A stretch of 64,000 nt of DNA, taken from positions 1 through 64,000 of the forward strand of contig JAIXTA010000141.1 in the NCBI GenBank assembly GCA_027484405.1, written 5' to 3'. The notes under the pieces were generated by a model. It worked only from the letters and a program-made list of their open reading frames with translations, had not been told where the DNA came from and searched no databases. Positions within the stretch are counted from its first letter, which is position 1; each line of letters starts with the position of its first letter. Both the position numbers and the translations under genes were made by a program. The stretch comes from Burkholderiales bacterium. Lineage in GTDB: Bacteria > Pseudomonadota > Gammaproteobacteria > Burkholderiales > Burkholderiaceae_C. Below, piece after piece: positions 51,845 to 61,568 of this stretch.

Positions 51845-52525
51845 ATGTTAAGCACCTCGGATCTGTCTGTTCTCACTCTCATCACGCAGGCCAGCGTGGT
51901 CGTGCAGATCGTGATGGCCGGGCTGGTGCTGGCCTCGCTGGTGTCGTGGTACACGATCTTCCGCAAGTACTTCGGACTGTCGTCTGCCATGGCAGCCACA
52001 CGCCGGTTCGAGCATGAGTTCTGGAGCGGGGGTGATCTCGCCGCCCTGCTGCAGCGCGCCCAGCAGCGCAAGGGCCGAGATGGCGGGCCGCTGGAACGAA
52101 TCTTCGAGGCAGGTCTGCATGAGTTCATGAAGGCGCGGACCAGTCGGCCTGGTGACGCAGGGAGCCAGATGGATGGCGCACGTCGTGCCATGCGGGCCAC
52201 CTATCAGCGCGAAATGGACGCGCTGGAGCGGAAGCTGCCTTTCCTTGCATCGGTCGGCTCGGTGTCGCCGTATGTCGGCCTCTTCGGAACGGTCTGGGGG
52301 ATCATGAATGCCTTCCGGGGGCTGGCCAATGTGCAGCAAGCCACGCTTGCGCATGTGGCGCCCGGGATTGCGGAGGCCTTGATCGCGACCGCCATCGGGT
52401 TGTTTGCAGCCATTCCCGCGACCGTGGCCTATAACCGCTTCGTTGCAGACTCCGATCGCTTGGCCAACCGCTTCGAGACCTTCATGGACGAGTTCTCGAA
52501 CATCCTGCAGCGTCAGACGCGCTGA
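51845..52525 (+). CDS. tolQ: TolQ, inner-membrane motor subunit of Tol-Pal
   Basis: 226 aa from MLSTSDLSVLTLITQASVVV (51845); the track start is 66 codons too early. MotA/TolQ/ExbB family with three membrane helices: near residue 20, and LASVGSVSPYVGLFGTVWGI and AEALIATAIGLFAAIPATVA. With TolR it converts proton-motive force into movement of TolA. Because the gene upstream is on the other strand, its promoter must lie in the 150-bp gap 51695-51844. Confidence 0.95.
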   Translation: MLSTSDLSVLTLITQASVVVQIVMAGLVLASLVSWYTIFRKYFGLSSAMAATRRFEHEFWSGGDLAALLQRAQQRKGRDGGPLERIFEAGLHEFMKARTSRPGDAGSQMDGARRAMRATYQREMDALERKLPFLASVGSVSPYVGLFGTVWGIMNAFRGLANVQQATLAHVAPGIAEALIATAIGLFAAIPATVAYNRFVADSDRLANRFETFMDEFSNILQRQTR

Positions 52526-52539
52526 GCGGGAGCTGCCTC

Positions 52540-52968
52540 ATGAGCGACTGGCGGGTCCGGCGGGCCAAGCGATTCAAGTCCGAGATCAACGTCGTGCCGT
52601 ACATCGACGTGATGCTGGTGCTGCTGATCATCTTCATGGTTTCGGCGCCGCTGATCGCGCCATCGGTTGTCAATCTGCCCTCGGTCGGTTCGCGCAGCAC
52701 GCAGCAGTCCGTGCGCCCTGTCGAACTGGTCATCGACAAGACAGGTCGCATCATTGAAGCCGTGGACCGAGAGACCGCAAAGCCGCTTGGCGTCACCCGG
52801 ATCGAGGACATCGCTGCCGCCGTACTGCTGCTGCAGCAAAAGGCCGAAAAGCCCGTCGTGATCTCCGCAGACAAGGACGTGCGCTATGAGGAGGTCCTCA
52901 AGGTCATGGATGGTCTGCAGCGCAAAGGCGTCAAGCGCGTGGGCCTCGCTGTGAAGCCCGCAAGCTGA
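52540..52968 (+). CDS. tolR: TolR, inner-membrane motor subunit of Tol-Pal
   Basis: 142 aa. ExbD/TolR family: short cytoplasmic start with RFKSEINVVPYIDVMLVLLI, carrying the essential proton-path Asp (YIDVMLVLL), one membrane helix, then a periplasmic domain ending KRKGVKRVGLAVK-like (QRKGVKRVGLAV). 14 bp after tolQ and 7 bp before tolA; GGGAG ribosome site. Confidence 0.95.
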   Translation: MSDWRVRRAKRFKSEINVVPYIDVMLVLLIIFMVSAPLIAPSVVNLPSVGSRSTQQSVRPVELVIDKTGRIIEAVDRETAKPLGVTRIEDIAAAVLLLQQKAEKPVVISADKDVRYEEVLKVMDGLQRKGVKRVGLAVKPAS

Positions 52969-52975
52969 GATCGGC

Positions 52976-53830
52976 ATGCCACTGGACGCTCCAACAGCCA
53001 CTGCGCGCATCGACATGGATCGCCTGGCCGCCATTGCGGCAATGGCGGCACCAGGACGAAACGTGCCGCCGCCTCCCGGTGGCTGGCAGTCGTGGGGGCT
53101 GTCACTCGCCGCGCACGGCGCGCTGGTTGCTGCATTGCTGTTCAGCATCCGCTGGCAGTCTGCGCACGTCGAGGCGATAGAGGCCGAACTCTGGAGCCCG
53201 ACGCCGCAGCTCGCCGCGCCGCCTGCGCCACCACCACACCCGCCACTCGCTGTCGAAGCGCCCAGGCCCGAACCCAAGGTGGACGATGCCGCACTTCAAG
53301 CCGAAATCGCCCTGCGCAAGATCAGGGAAATCGAGGATCGCAGGCGCGCCCTGGAACGGGAGCGACAGGAGCAGGACCGTCGCGAGCGACTGGAGCGTGA
53401 AAAGGTGCTCAAGGCCGAGCGCGACAAGCAGGCGCGTGCCAAGGCCGAAGCGGAAGCCGCCGAACAACGGCAACAGGACAACGTGCGCCGTCTGCAGGCA
53501 CAGGCATCACAACCGCTCGGCTCCGGGAGCGCAAATGCCACGTCCAGCCCTCGGGGTGATCCCACCTTCAATGCAAAGGTGGTGGCTTGTGTACGCCCGA
53601 ATGTGAGCTTCCCGATCGGCTTGGTTCGCGGCAATGCACCCAGCGAGTTTCTCGTCGAAAGGCTCCCTGATGGCAGCATCGGCCGGGTAACCGTGCGACG
53701 CTCGGGCGGGAACTCTGCGTTTGATGAGGCGGTCATTCGTGGTATCCGCGCATGCAATCCCTTCCCTCGCCCTCCAGGCGACGCAAGGGAATTCACTATC
53801 AGTTACCGCCCCGAAGACACGGGCGGTTGA
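52976..53830 (+). CDS. tolA: TolA, periplasm-spanning protein of Tol-Pal
   Basis: 284 aa. One N-terminal membrane helix (LSLAAHGALVAALLFSI), a Pro-rich segment, and a long charged helix (ALERERQEQDRRERLEREKV and Ala/Lys/Glu repeats) that bridges the periplasm. The C-terminal TonB-like domain (SFPIGLVRGNAPSEFLVERL, VRRSGGNSAFDEAVIRGIRA) contacts Pal and TolB. The Ala/Lys-rich domain is shorter than in E. coli TolA (421 aa), as in many betaproteobacteria. Confidence 0.93.
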   Translation: MPLDAPTATARIDMDRLAAIAAMAAPGRNVPPPPGGWQSWGLSLAAHGALVAALLFSIRWQSAHVEAIEAELWSPTPQLAAPPAPPPHPPLAVEAPRPEPKVDDAALQAEIALRKIREIEDRRRALERERQEQDRRERLEREKVLKAERDKQARAKAEAEAAEQRQQDNVRRLQAQASQPLGSGSANATSSPRGDPTFNAKVVACVRPNVSFPIGLVRGNAPSEFLVERLPDGSIGRVTVRRSGGNSAFDEAVIRGIRACNPFPRPPGDAREFTISYRPEDTGG

Positions 53831-53837
53831 CGACAAA

Positions 53838-55193
53838 ATGACCGTCATGCAATCTCCGAACCACATTGACTTTCAACGACACGATCTGATGATTGCTCTT
53901 GCGCGCCGCATAGGCGCGGTTTGGCGCGGCTTGAGCGCCGCACTCGTGCTCCTGCTCGGCAGCCACGCAGCACACGCGCAACTGAGAGTCGAGATCTCAG
54001 GCGTGGGCTCGCAGCAATTTCCCATCGCGGTGCTCACATTCGCCGGGGACGCGCTGCCGCAGGATGTTGCTGGAATCATCCGCGCCAATCTGACCCGAAG
54101 CGGCATGTTTCGAGTAGTGGATACGGGGTCGACAGCGCTGCCAGACAGCGCAAACCTGGGCTTCGCGGACTGGCGCAGTCGCGGCGCCGACGCCGTGGTC
54201 ATCGGTCAGGTGCAGAAGCTCGCCACTGGCGCATACGACATCCGCTTCCGGTTGTTCGATGCCGTCAAGCAGCAACAGCTCGATGCAGGCGCCTACACAG
54301 CGCAGCTGAACATGCTGCGCTTCACTTCCCACCAGATCGCAGACCGCATCTACGAGCGCATCACCGGTGAGAAGGGCGTGTTCGCCACACGCATTGCGTA
54401 CGTCGTCAAGCTGAGCAAGGAGTCGTACGAACTTCAGGTTTCGGACGCGGATGGTCAGAACGCCCAAACGGCGCTGCGCTCAAGAGAACCCATCATTTCA
54501 CCGACATGGTCGCCCGACGGCTTGCGTCTTGCCTACGTATCGTTCGAGGACAAGAAGCCCGTGGTCTTTGTGCATGAAGTCGAGACTGGGCGTCGAAGTC
54601 GGGTGGCCGCTTTCCGCGGATCAAACAGCGCGCCTGCGTTTTCGCCTGACGGCCGGACCCTCGCAGTTGTTCTGACCCGGGATGGCTTCTCGCAGATCTT
54701 CACGATGCCGGTAAACGGCGGGGAGCCCGTTCGCATGACGCGCTCGAACGCGATTGACACTGAACCGACCTACAGCGCTGACGGGCAGATCTACTTCACC
54801 AGCGATCGCGCTGGCGGACCGCAGATCTATCGGATGCCAGCCACCGGCGGCGAGGCGTCACGCGTGACGTTTCGAGGCGACTACAACATCAGCCCAACCC
54901 TGTCCCCCGATGGAAAGACACTGGCCTACGTGAGCCGCAGGGCCGGCAGGTTCCAGGTGTTTGCGCTTGATCTTTCATCCGGAACGGAACTACAGCTGAC
55001 GGAAACAGTCAGGGACGAGTCGCCCAGCTTTGCCCCGAATGGCAAGGTCTTGATCTATGCAACCGAATCGCGCGGACGCGGAGCCTTGGCTACCGTGAGC
55101 AGCGATGGTCGCGTGCGCCAGATCCTGACTACCCAGGCTGGGGACATTCGTGAACCCGCGTGGAGTCCTTGGCCCAGAGGCGTGCAGCCCTAG
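53838..55193 (+). CDS. tolB: TolB, periplasmic beta-propeller of Tol-Pal
   Basis: 451 aa from the ATG at 53838; ATGs at 53847 and 53889 ([20 protein letters not shown]) are also possible and the last gives the tidier signal peptide. Leader cleavage near AHA, then TolB N-domain ([20 protein letters not shown]) and a six-bladed propeller of repeats such as [37 protein letters not shown] and [16 protein letters not shown]. Binds Pal and TolA. Starts 7 bp after tolA. Confidence 0.94.
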   Translation: MTVMQSPNHIDFQRHDLMIALARRIGAVWRGLSAALVLLLGSHAAHAQLRVEISGVGSQQFPIAVLTFAGDALPQDVAGIIRANLTRSGMFRVVDTGSTALPDSANLGFADWRSRGADAVVIGQVQKLATGAYDIRFRLFDAVKQQQLDAGAYTAQLNMLRFTSHQIADRIYERITGEKGVFATRIAYVVKLSKESYELQVSDADGQNAQTALRSREPIISPTWSPDGLRLAYVSFEDKKPVVFVHEVETGRRSRVAAFRGSNSAPAFSPDGRTLAVVLTRDGFSQIFTMPVNGGEPVRMTRSNAIDTEPTYSADGQIYFTSDRAGGPQIYRMPATGGEASRVTFRGDYNISPTLSPDGKTLAYVSRRAGRFQVFALDLSSGTELQLTETVRDESPSFAPNGKVLIYATESRGRGALATVSSDGRVRQILTTQAGDIREPAWSPWPRGVQP

Positions 55194-55263
55194 TACGCAT
55201 TCCCCGTCCAAGTCGCCCCCCCTGCGAAGTACCCTTGACGTACGAACCAAAGAGGAAACTGAC

Positions 55264-55803
55264 ATGATTCGTTTGCTTGCTGCCGCCTCGTTTGTCGCCC
55301 TGCTCTCTGCCTGCGCGTCCAATGTCCCTCTCGATGAGAAGCCCGCACCACCGGTCGAAAACAAGAGCGTCCCCGCAGCGGGCAGCAGCACCACCTCGGC
55401 ACAGCCCGGAGCGACGGGCGCCATGCCTACTGTGGACGCACGACGCAACGACGCCGCCCCTACTGCCGGCGCGCCACAGGCCCGCTCGGTCTTCTTTGAC
55501 TTCGACAGCTTCACCCTGCGTGATGAGGCCAAACCCATCATCGAGGCGCATGCCAAGTTCCTGGCGGCGAACCCCAATACCCGCGTTGTGTTGGAGGGCA
55601 ACACGGACGAGCGCGGCGGGCGCGAATACAACCTCGCACTCGGCCAGAAGCGTGCCGAGGCGGTCAAGCGCGCACTGACGCTTCTCGGTGTACGTGACAG
55701 CCAGCTCGAGGCCGTGAGCTTCGGCGAGGAAAAGCCGCGTGCCACTGGCAGCGATGAAGCCGCATGGGCGGAGAATCGTCGCGTCGATATCGCATACCGT
55801 TGA
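55264..55803 (+). CDS. pal: Pal, peptidoglycan-associated lipoprotein
   Basis: 179 aa (AGAGGAAAC ribosome site before 55264). Lipobox LLSAC after [13 protein letters not shown]; mature Cys anchored to the outer membrane. A Ser/Ala/Pro-rich linker leads to an OmpA-like domain: [53 protein letters not shown] and [20 protein letters not shown], which includes the peptidoglycan (mDAP)-binding residues. Links outer membrane to the cell wall. 5 bp before cpoB. Confidence 0.96.
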   Translation: MIRLLAAASFVALLSACASNVPLDEKPAPPVENKSVPAAGSSTTSAQPGATGAMPTVDARRNDAAPTAGAPQARSVFFDFDSFTLRDEAKPIIEAHAKFLAANPNTRVVLEGNTDERGGREYNLALGQKRAEAVKRALTLLGVRDSQLEAVSFGEEKPRATGSDEAAWAENRRVDIAYR

Positions 55804-55808
55804 ACCCC

Positions 55809-56600
55809 ATGCAGCAGCTGTTGCGTAACGGTGTAGTCCCCGCATTTCGCGCACTCGCCCTCGGCATTGCGCTGGTTGGACCGGCCAGTGCAGGCATTCT
55901 GGAGGACGACGAGGCACGCAAGGCGATCCTGGATCTGCGCAAGGAGGTCCGTGATGGTCGTGAGGTCACCAATCGCGAAATCCGCGACGTCAACGCACGA
56001 TTGGACACGGCCCAGCGCAGCCAGCTTGAACTGGTCAACACGATTGAGCGGTTGCGTGAGGAAGTCGCCAAGCTGCGCGGGCAAGTCGAAGTACTGACCA
56101 ACGAGTTGGCAAATCAACAGAAGCGCAGCAAGGACCTGTATGGCGACCTTGATGCGCGACTGAAAGCGCTGGAACCGCGCAAAGCCAGCGTTGACGGACG
56201 CCAAGGCGCCGTGGAACGCCAGGAAGAACAGGCCTTCAACAGTGCGCTCGAGTTGTTCCGGGGCGGCGACATGCGCGGCACCATCGCAAGCCTGACAACA
56301 TTTCAGAAGACCTACCCCCAGAGCATCCTAGGGCCTAGTGCGCAGTTCTGGATTGGTGCAGCCCAGTATGGGATCAAGGACTACAAGGCATCCATCGCGA
56401 CGCTGACACGCTTTGTTGAGACCAACCCGGAAAGCCCGCGCCTGGCCGATGCCTGGCTGACAATTGGCAACGCGCAACTCGACAGCGGCGATCGCCGGGC
56501 AGCCAACAAGACCTTCGGCAAGGTCGTGAGCGACTTTCCTGGTACGCCTGCTGCTGAAACTGCGCGCGAACGCGTAGCTGCAACGGCGCCAAAACGCTGA
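55809..56600 (+). CDS. cpoB: CpoB (YbgF), Tol-Pal coordinator of cell division
   Basis: 263 aa from MQQLLRNGVVPAFRALALGI (55809). A signal peptide ending near PASA is followed by a trimerising coiled coil (DLRKEVRDGREVTNREIRDV, TIERLREEVAKLRGQVEVL) and a C-terminal TPR domain (FNSALELFRGGDMRGTIASL, YGIKDYKASIATLTRFVETN, AWLTIGNAQLDSGDRRAANK). Periplasmic; couples Tol-Pal energy to PBP1B/LpoB-type synthesis in E. coli. Last gene of the tol-pal operon. Confidence 0.94.
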   Translation: MQQLLRNGVVPAFRALALGIALVGPASAGILEDDEARKAILDLRKEVRDGREVTNREIRDVNARLDTAQRSQLELVNTIERLREEVAKLRGQVEVLTNELANQQKRSKDLYGDLDARLKALEPRKASVDGRQGAVERQEEQAFNSALELFRGGDMRGTIASLTTFQKTYPQSILGPSAQFWIGAAQYGIKDYKASIATLTRFVETNPESPRLADAWLTIGNAQLDSGDRRAANKTFGKVVSDFPGTPAAETARERVAATAPKR

Positions 56601-56641
56601 GTCCGATCGTTGCACCCTTTGGGCTGCATATTGCCCCTTTA

Positions 56642-56668
56642 AAATCGAGGGTTTAGAACCTTCGATTT
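56642..56668. promoter_or_regulatory. Dyad in the cpoB-yeeE gap
   Basis: AAATCGAGGG-TTTAGAA-CCTTCGATTT: 10-bp arms with one mismatch, ending 9 bp before the transporter start. No T-run follows, so operator-like rather than a terminator; the binding protein is unknown. Confidence 0.35.
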
Positions 56669-56677
56669 GAGTTGCCG

Positions 56678-57760
56678 ATGGCTGTCGCAGACGTTCAATC
56701 GATTCAGCACACCGTAGTCTGGGCCGGACTGGGCATTGGCCTTCTGCTCGGTGCGACCATGCAGCGCAGCCACTTCTGCACGATGGGCGCTATCGCTGAC
56801 GTCGTCAACTTCGGTGACTGGTCGCGCGCGAAGATGTGGATCATTGCGGTCGCAGTCGCGATGTTCGGCTTGTCCGTCATGGCGCTCGCAGGATGGGTCA
56901 AGCCTGCCCAATCGATTTACGCAGGCGATCGCTTTCTCTGGCTGTCCGCCGCAGTCGGCGGGCTGTGTTTCGGCTTCGGAATGGTGCTGGCAGGCGGTTG
57001 TGGCAGCCGGACCCTGGTCAAGATGGGCAGCGGTAGCTTGAAGGCGCTCGTGGTGTTCTTGGTGCTCGGTCTGTTTGCCTACATGACACTCCGCGGTGTG
57101 CTCGGCGTGATGCGTGTCAATACGCTGGATCGCGTGGCAATCAGCGTCACGAATCACTCGCTGCTCGTCTGGATCAGCGCATGGATAGGCGTTGTTGTCA
57201 GTACGGTTCTGATCGCTGGTGTGATGGGCACAAAGCAAGGTCGCTCTGTGCACACCCTCGTGAGTGGAATCCTCGTTGGTGCGATCGCTGCACTCGCTTG
57301 GTTCGTGAGCGGCAAGCTAGGCTTCGTTTCCGCGGACCTGTCCGAGACGCTCGAGGAAGCCTACGTCGGAACCAACTCCGGCCGCATCGAAGCTCTGAGC
57401 TTCGTTGCACCGGTGGCCTATGTGCAGGACCTGTTGATTCTTTGGAGCGACAAGTCGCGCGCAGTGAGTTTCGGCATCACCATAGTGCTCGGCGTCGTTC
57501 TTGGGTCGCTGGCATCGGCATTGGCAAGTGGTGGCTTCCGGTGGGAGGGCTTCGCGAGCACCGAAGATTTGGCCAACCACCTCGTCGGTGCAGCGCTGAT
57601 GGGCTTCGGCGGTGTCCTTGCCGGCGGCTGCACCGTCGGACAGGGCATCAGTGGACTGAGTGCGTTGAGCCTGACGGCCATGGTCGCGACCTCGGGCATC
57701 GTTTTCGGTGCATGGCTATGTATCAAGTACCAGGAGCGGCGCATCGAGGCCATGGGCTGA
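56678..57760 (+). CDS. YeeE/YedE (TsuA-type) sulfur-compound transporter
   Basis: 360 aa from the ATG at 56678 (the track uses a TTG two codons earlier). About nine to ten membrane segments. Two pseudo-repeated motifs hold the functional cysteines: FGFGMVLAGGCGSRTLVKMG and GFGGVLAGGCTVGQGISG, plus an N-terminal GATMQRSHFCTMGAIADV. The family imports thiosulfate or related sulfur species; the Cys residues relay the substrate. No adjacent TusA/YeeD gene is seen. Between cpoB and the tRNA genes. Confidence 0.9.
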   Translation: MAVADVQSIQHTVVWAGLGIGLLLGATMQRSHFCTMGAIADVVNFGDWSRAKMWIIAVAVAMFGLSVMALAGWVKPAQSIYAGDRFLWLSAAVGGLCFGFGMVLAGGCGSRTLVKMGSGSLKALVVFLVLGLFAYMTLRGVLGVMRVNTLDRVAISVTNHSLLVWISAWIGVVVSTVLIAGVMGTKQGRSVHTLVSGILVGAIAALAWFVSGKLGFVSADLSETLEEAYVGTNSGRIEALSFVAPVAYVQDLLILWSDKSRAVSFGITIVLGVVLGSLASALASGGFRWEGFASTEDLANHLVGAALMGFGGVLAGGCTVGQGISGLSALSLTAMVATSGIVFGAWLCIKYQERRIEAMG

Positions 57761-57865
57761 GTTCTGCTTGGCACGTGCGAGGCCGAGCATCTTCTCCAGC
57801 CTGAGGGCCGGCTCGCTTTGACTGGGCCGGTGAATCATGCAATAATTCTGTGCTTTGCCGACGTA

Positions 57866-57941
57866 GGGTCGTTAGCTCAGTCGGTAGAGCAGCGGACTTT
57901 TAATCCGTTGGTCGCAGGTTCGAATCCTGCACGACCCACCA
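57866..57941 (+). tRNA. tRNA-Lys (anticodon TTT)
   Basis: 76 nt including encoded CCA. Acceptor GGGTCGT pairs with ACGACCC; D-arm AGCTCAGTCGGTAGAGC; anticodon loop ACTTTTAAT in stem CGGA/TCCG; T-arm GCAGGTTCGAATCCTGC. All cloverleaf arms pair. Confidence 0.97.
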
Positions 57942-57993
57942 AGTTAAGTCGGCACGCGCAGTCTGGTTCCAGACGCGTTCAATGCGAGTTTCA

Positions 57994-58069
57994 GGGCTCT
58001 TAGCTCAGTTGGTAGAGCAGCGGACTCTTAATCCGTTGGTCGTAGGTTCGAATCCTACAGGGCCCACCA
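57994..58069 (+). tRNA. tRNA-Lys (anticodon CTT)
   Basis: 76 nt including encoded CCA. Acceptor GGGCTCT pairs with AGGGCCC (one G-U); D-arm AGCTCAGTTGGTAGAGC; anticodon loop ACTCTTAAT; T-arm GTAGGTTCGAATCCTAC. Lies 52 bp after the TTT isoacceptor and differs from it mostly in the acceptor and T stems. Confidence 0.97.
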
Positions 58070-58199
58070 CTTTCCCCTCACATTCAGCAGCTTAGGAAGC
58101 ATTGGCATTGCCATTGCGGGATACAGCAGCGCATGCGCGTGGCAAGCCGCCGCATACTGGGTGTCCGGCTGCATACTCGTCGCACCCAGCTCGACGCCC

Positions 58200-61100
58200 A
58201 TGCTCAGCCTGCGCTTTTCCAACCACTACGAACGCCTGGCGGATCAACTCGTCTCCGACCTCGCTTCCGAACGCCGCTCGCCGTTTGATGCGCCGGTGGT
58301 CATCGTGCCCAGCCTGGCGCTGCAGCGGGACATCACGCGCCGTCTGGCCGATCGCGTCGGTGTCGCTGCAAACCTGCGCTTCTATCTGCCAGGGAGTTGG
58401 CTCTGGTCACTGCTGGCCGGGCTGGTACCCACACGAGCGGAGCGCGCACCATTTGAGCGGGACGAACTGACCTGGCGCTGCTACAAGTGCCTTAGCGATC
58501 CGGCTCTGATTTCAACTGAACCTGTTCTCAGGCTCTATCTCGATGATGCCGACGAACTCCAACGCCTCGAGCTGGCGGAGTCCGCGGCGCAACTGCTCCG
58601 CACCTACGCAAATTGGCGCCCTGAGTGGCTATCGGCTTGGCAAAGGGGCACCAGGGTGCCCGGCTTGGCGGCTTCTCGTCATGAACCTTGGCAGGCAAGG
58701 CTCTGGCGTGCTGTAAGCCAGGAACTTGGAGTCGGCGATACACACCCGATGGCACTGTTTCGCCAAGAGCTGCTACGGCGCGCCTCAGGTGATCCGGCCT
58801 TGCGCGGACTACCCGCACAAGTCCATCTGTTCTGCGTGGATGAGCTCCCGCCACTTGCGCTTGGCATGGTCGAAGCACTTGCCCGCCACATCGATCTGCG
58901 GTGGTATGCGCTGAATCCCTGCGAATCATTCTGGTTTGATACGGTCAGTCCGCGTCGGCTTGCTCGCATGCAACAGCTGCGCCGCGCGGAACATGCCGAG
59001 ATCGGCCATGCACTGCTGGCCACGATGGCGCCGCGATCCCGCGTGCATCTGGCGCGCTTGATCGAGCTTGATCCAGCAATGACGACCGACCACTTTGACG
59101 TCGTGGAGCCCGGCCCCGGAACGGCGCTTGCTGCTCTGCAGTCATCGATCCTGCACCTCGATGAGCCACCGCTGGGCGCATGGAGCGATCTGGCGACCAA
59201 TCCGGGCATTGAGGTCCACGTCTGTCATTCGCTCACTCGCGAACTCGAAGTGCTGCACGACCGCCTGCTGGGTCACTTCGCACACTCGCATGAACTGCGC
59301 CCTGGTGATGTTCTTGTGCTGGTGCCGGACATTGAAGCTGCCGCGCCGTTGATCGACGCGGTGTTCGGAACGCGCCGCGACGCTGGCAACCTGCCGTATC
59401 GAATCTCGGGCCGTCGCATGCCCGAGGATGAGTCGGCCTTGCGCTGTCTAATGCTTGTGCTCGCAGAGAGCGGAGCGGACTGGACCATCAGCAAGGCACT
59501 TGAACTGCTGGCAGAACCGATCGTTCAAAGCCGCTTCGGGCTGGGTGAAGACGACGTCAGCAGGCTGCACCGCTGGCTGGATGCCGCGGGCGCCCATCGA
59601 GGGATGGACACGCTTGACGAGACGCCCGGGCTGAACGGCGCTCACCCGTCCCTGCCCAGCAGCCTCGAGCGTCTCGTGCTGGGTTTCGCGTTGCCCGATG
59701 GCAACTGCACACCGCTCGGACAATTGGCGCCGGTTGCGGCTGCCGAAGGCCGCGACGTCGACATCCTGGCAGCCTGGAGCCGGTACCTCGAGGTCTTGAC
59801 CCAGTTTTCGATGCTTTCACGCAAGGCCTTGGATGCAGCCCAATGGCAAGAGCAGCTGATCTCGCTTTCCGCTCGGCTGCTCTCAGGGGGAGGCAGGTTC
59901 AACGCTGACTGGCTAGAGCTTCAATCTGTGCTGGCGGATACCTGTACCAAGCTGTCAGGCATCCTGGCCGATCAGCAGTTGAGCCTGCCGATCCTGCGTC
60001 ACGCACTGCATGAGGAACTCGAAGGTCGCGCAGCGGCGGCCACGCCCGGGGGCAGCGTGACTTTTGCCAGCTTCCACGCGCTGCATCCGTTGCCGTTCAA
60101 GCTGATTGCCGCGCTCGGCCTGAACGATGGCGTCGTCCCGCCCCGCACCCGGGCCGTTGAACACGACCTTCTCCGCATCTTGCCTCGAGAGGGCGACCCG
60201 TCTCAAAGCGATGCTGCACGAGAGCGCTTTCTGGGTTTGATCGTGGCCGCGCGAGACCGCCTCCACCTCAGCTACACCGGCCGGAGCATCAAGGACAACA
60301 GCATCCTTCTGCCGTCTTCCTTGATCACCGAACTGCTCGACTGGCTTGTACCCAGGCTGAGCAGCGCACCGTACGGATCCGCCGAGCTCCAGGCTGCTCG
60401 CCACGCCCTCGTCATCGAACAACCGTTGCAACCCTTCGCCCGAGCGCTGTTCGATCCCCACGCCGACGCGAGGCTGCGCAGCCACGACGCGCAGTGGATG
60501 CCCCGATCCGTCGACCGGGTTCACGCAGACGCCACGACTCCAACAGTGAAATCTCGCGCTGGCACTGATGCTGACGCTGAAGAGTCCAACGACGAGGCTG
60601 ATGTATCGCGTAATGAACTGCGGAGCGGTCTGCCGTTCTTCACGACGGCCCTGCACGCGACCGACCCCACACCAACCATCAAGTTGGACGCATTGGCCAG
60701 CTTTCTTGCGAATCCGGCCCGCTATCTGCTCCAGCACCGTCTGCAGATTGACCCCTGGCTCAGCAACGAAGTCCCGGGAGATGACGAGGCCGACGCTGCA
60801 AGCGCTGCGCGAGACCGGGTGTTAGCCACGCTTGCGCTTGAGCAACTGATCTCTGGCGAGTCCGAGCAGGTCGTCGAAGCCGTGCTGCTCCATCATCCTC
60901 GGATGCCCTTCGGCTCACAGGCTGTACATGCAGCACGGGCGCTGGTGGCGGACCATCAAACGCTCGCGCTGCAAATTCGGGCAAAACACTTGTACAGAAT
61001 TGATGATCTGCACGTTGATCTGCCGCTGAGCACTGCGCTCGGTCCAATCCGCATCCAGGGACGACTGAGGAATCTCGTGCAGCCATCGGGATTGATGCCC

Positions 61101-61568
61101 GGCCTACTTGACTGGCGCGCATTCGAGCCGACGGCAAACGACACACTTCGATTCTGGGTGCAGCACCTGGCGCTATGCGCAGCGCAAGGCCGCACAGCGG
61201 AAGCCGCCGGTGCACTGCCTGCTTTCCAGTCCAGCATGCTTCATGCCCATGGCAGTCTGCATCTGACGCAATGCCTGAACGCTCCCGAACAGCTTGTCGG
61301 GCTTGTGGAGTGTTACTTGCAGGGCCAGAACCAGCCGCTGAAGTTCTTCCCGAAGACCTCGCGGGCATCGGCCGAGGGTCTCACACTGGACAAGATCCTT
61401 GAGCGCTGGGAGGGCCGCCATGGACGGCCCGGAGAGCGTGATGATCCAGCCTTTGCATTGGCGTTTCGCGGAAAGGCCGACTGCCTTGACGAAGAGTTCG
61501 AATCGCTGGCCAAGCGCATCTGGACGCCGCTCCTGGAGCATCTCCTCGAGTCGGAGGACGCCCAATGA
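58200..61568 (+). CDS. recC: Exodeoxyribonuclease V subunit RecC
   Basis: 1122 aa from MLSLRFSNHYERLADQLVSD (58200); the track start is 13 codons upstream. Gamma subunit of RecBCD, which recognises Chi and splits the duplex. It has a dead SF1 helicase fold: VIVPSLALQRDITRRLADR, ANLRFYLPGSWLWSLLAGLV, DVLVLVPDIEAAAPLIDAVF, LPYRISGRRMPEDESALRCL and VTFASFHALHPLPFKLIAAL, plus a C-terminal inactivated nuclease region. Full length. recB overlaps by 4 nt (ATGA). Confidence 0.96.
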   Translation: MLSLRFSNHYERLADQLVSDLASERRSPFDAPVVIVPSLALQRDITRRLADRVGVAANLRFYLPGSWLWSLLAGLVPTRAERAPFERDELTWRCYKCLSDPALISTEPVLRLYLDDADELQRLELAESAAQLLRTYANWRPEWLSAWQRGTRVPGLAASRHEPWQARLWRAVSQELGVGDTHPMALFRQELLRRASGDPALRGLPAQVHLFCVDELPPLALGMVEALARHIDLRWYALNPCESFWFDTVSPRRLARMQQLRRAEHAEIGHALLATMAPRSRVHLARLIELDPAMTTDHFDVVEPGPGTALAALQSSILHLDEPPLGAWSDLATNPGIEVHVCHSLTRELEVLHDRLLGHFAHSHELRPGDVLVLVPDIEAAAPLIDAVFGTRRDAGNLPYRISGRRMPEDESALRCLMLVLAESGADWTISKALELLAEPIVQSRFGLGEDDVSRLHRWLDAAGAHRGMDTLDETPGLNGAHPSLPSSLERLVLGFALPDGNCTPLGQLAPVAAAEGRDVDILAAWSRYLEVLTQFSMLSRKALDAAQWQEQLISLSARLLSGGGRFNADWLELQSVLADTCTKLSGILADQQLSLPILRHALHEELEGRAAAATPGGSVTFASFHALHPLPFKLIAALGLNDGVVPPRTRAVEHDLLRILPREGDPSQSDAARERFLGLIVAARDRLHLSYTGRSIKDNSILLPSSLITELLDWLVPRLSSAPYGSAELQAARHALVIEQPLQPFARALFDPHADARLRSHDAQWMPRSVDRVHADATTPTVKSRAGTDADAEESNDEADVSRNELRSGLPFFTTALHATDPTPTIKLDALASFLANPARYLLQHRLQIDPWLSNEVPGDDEADAASAARDRVLATLALEQLISGESEQVVEAVLLHHPRMPFGSQAVHAARALVADHQTLALQIRAKHLYRIDDLHVDLPLSTALGPIRIQGRLRNLVQPSGLMPGLLDWRAFEPTANDTLRFWVQHLALCAAQGRTAEAAGALPAFQSSMLHAHGSLHLTQCLNAPEQLVGLVECYLQGQNQPLKFFPKTSRASAEGLTLDKILERWEGRHGRPGERDDPAFALAFRGKADCLDEEFESLAKRIWTPLLEHLLESEDAQ

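Noticed and set aside
57866-58069. tRNA-Lys genes as an integration (att) site
   Set aside because: No integrase gene and no repeated tRNA 3' end downstream; recC follows normally.
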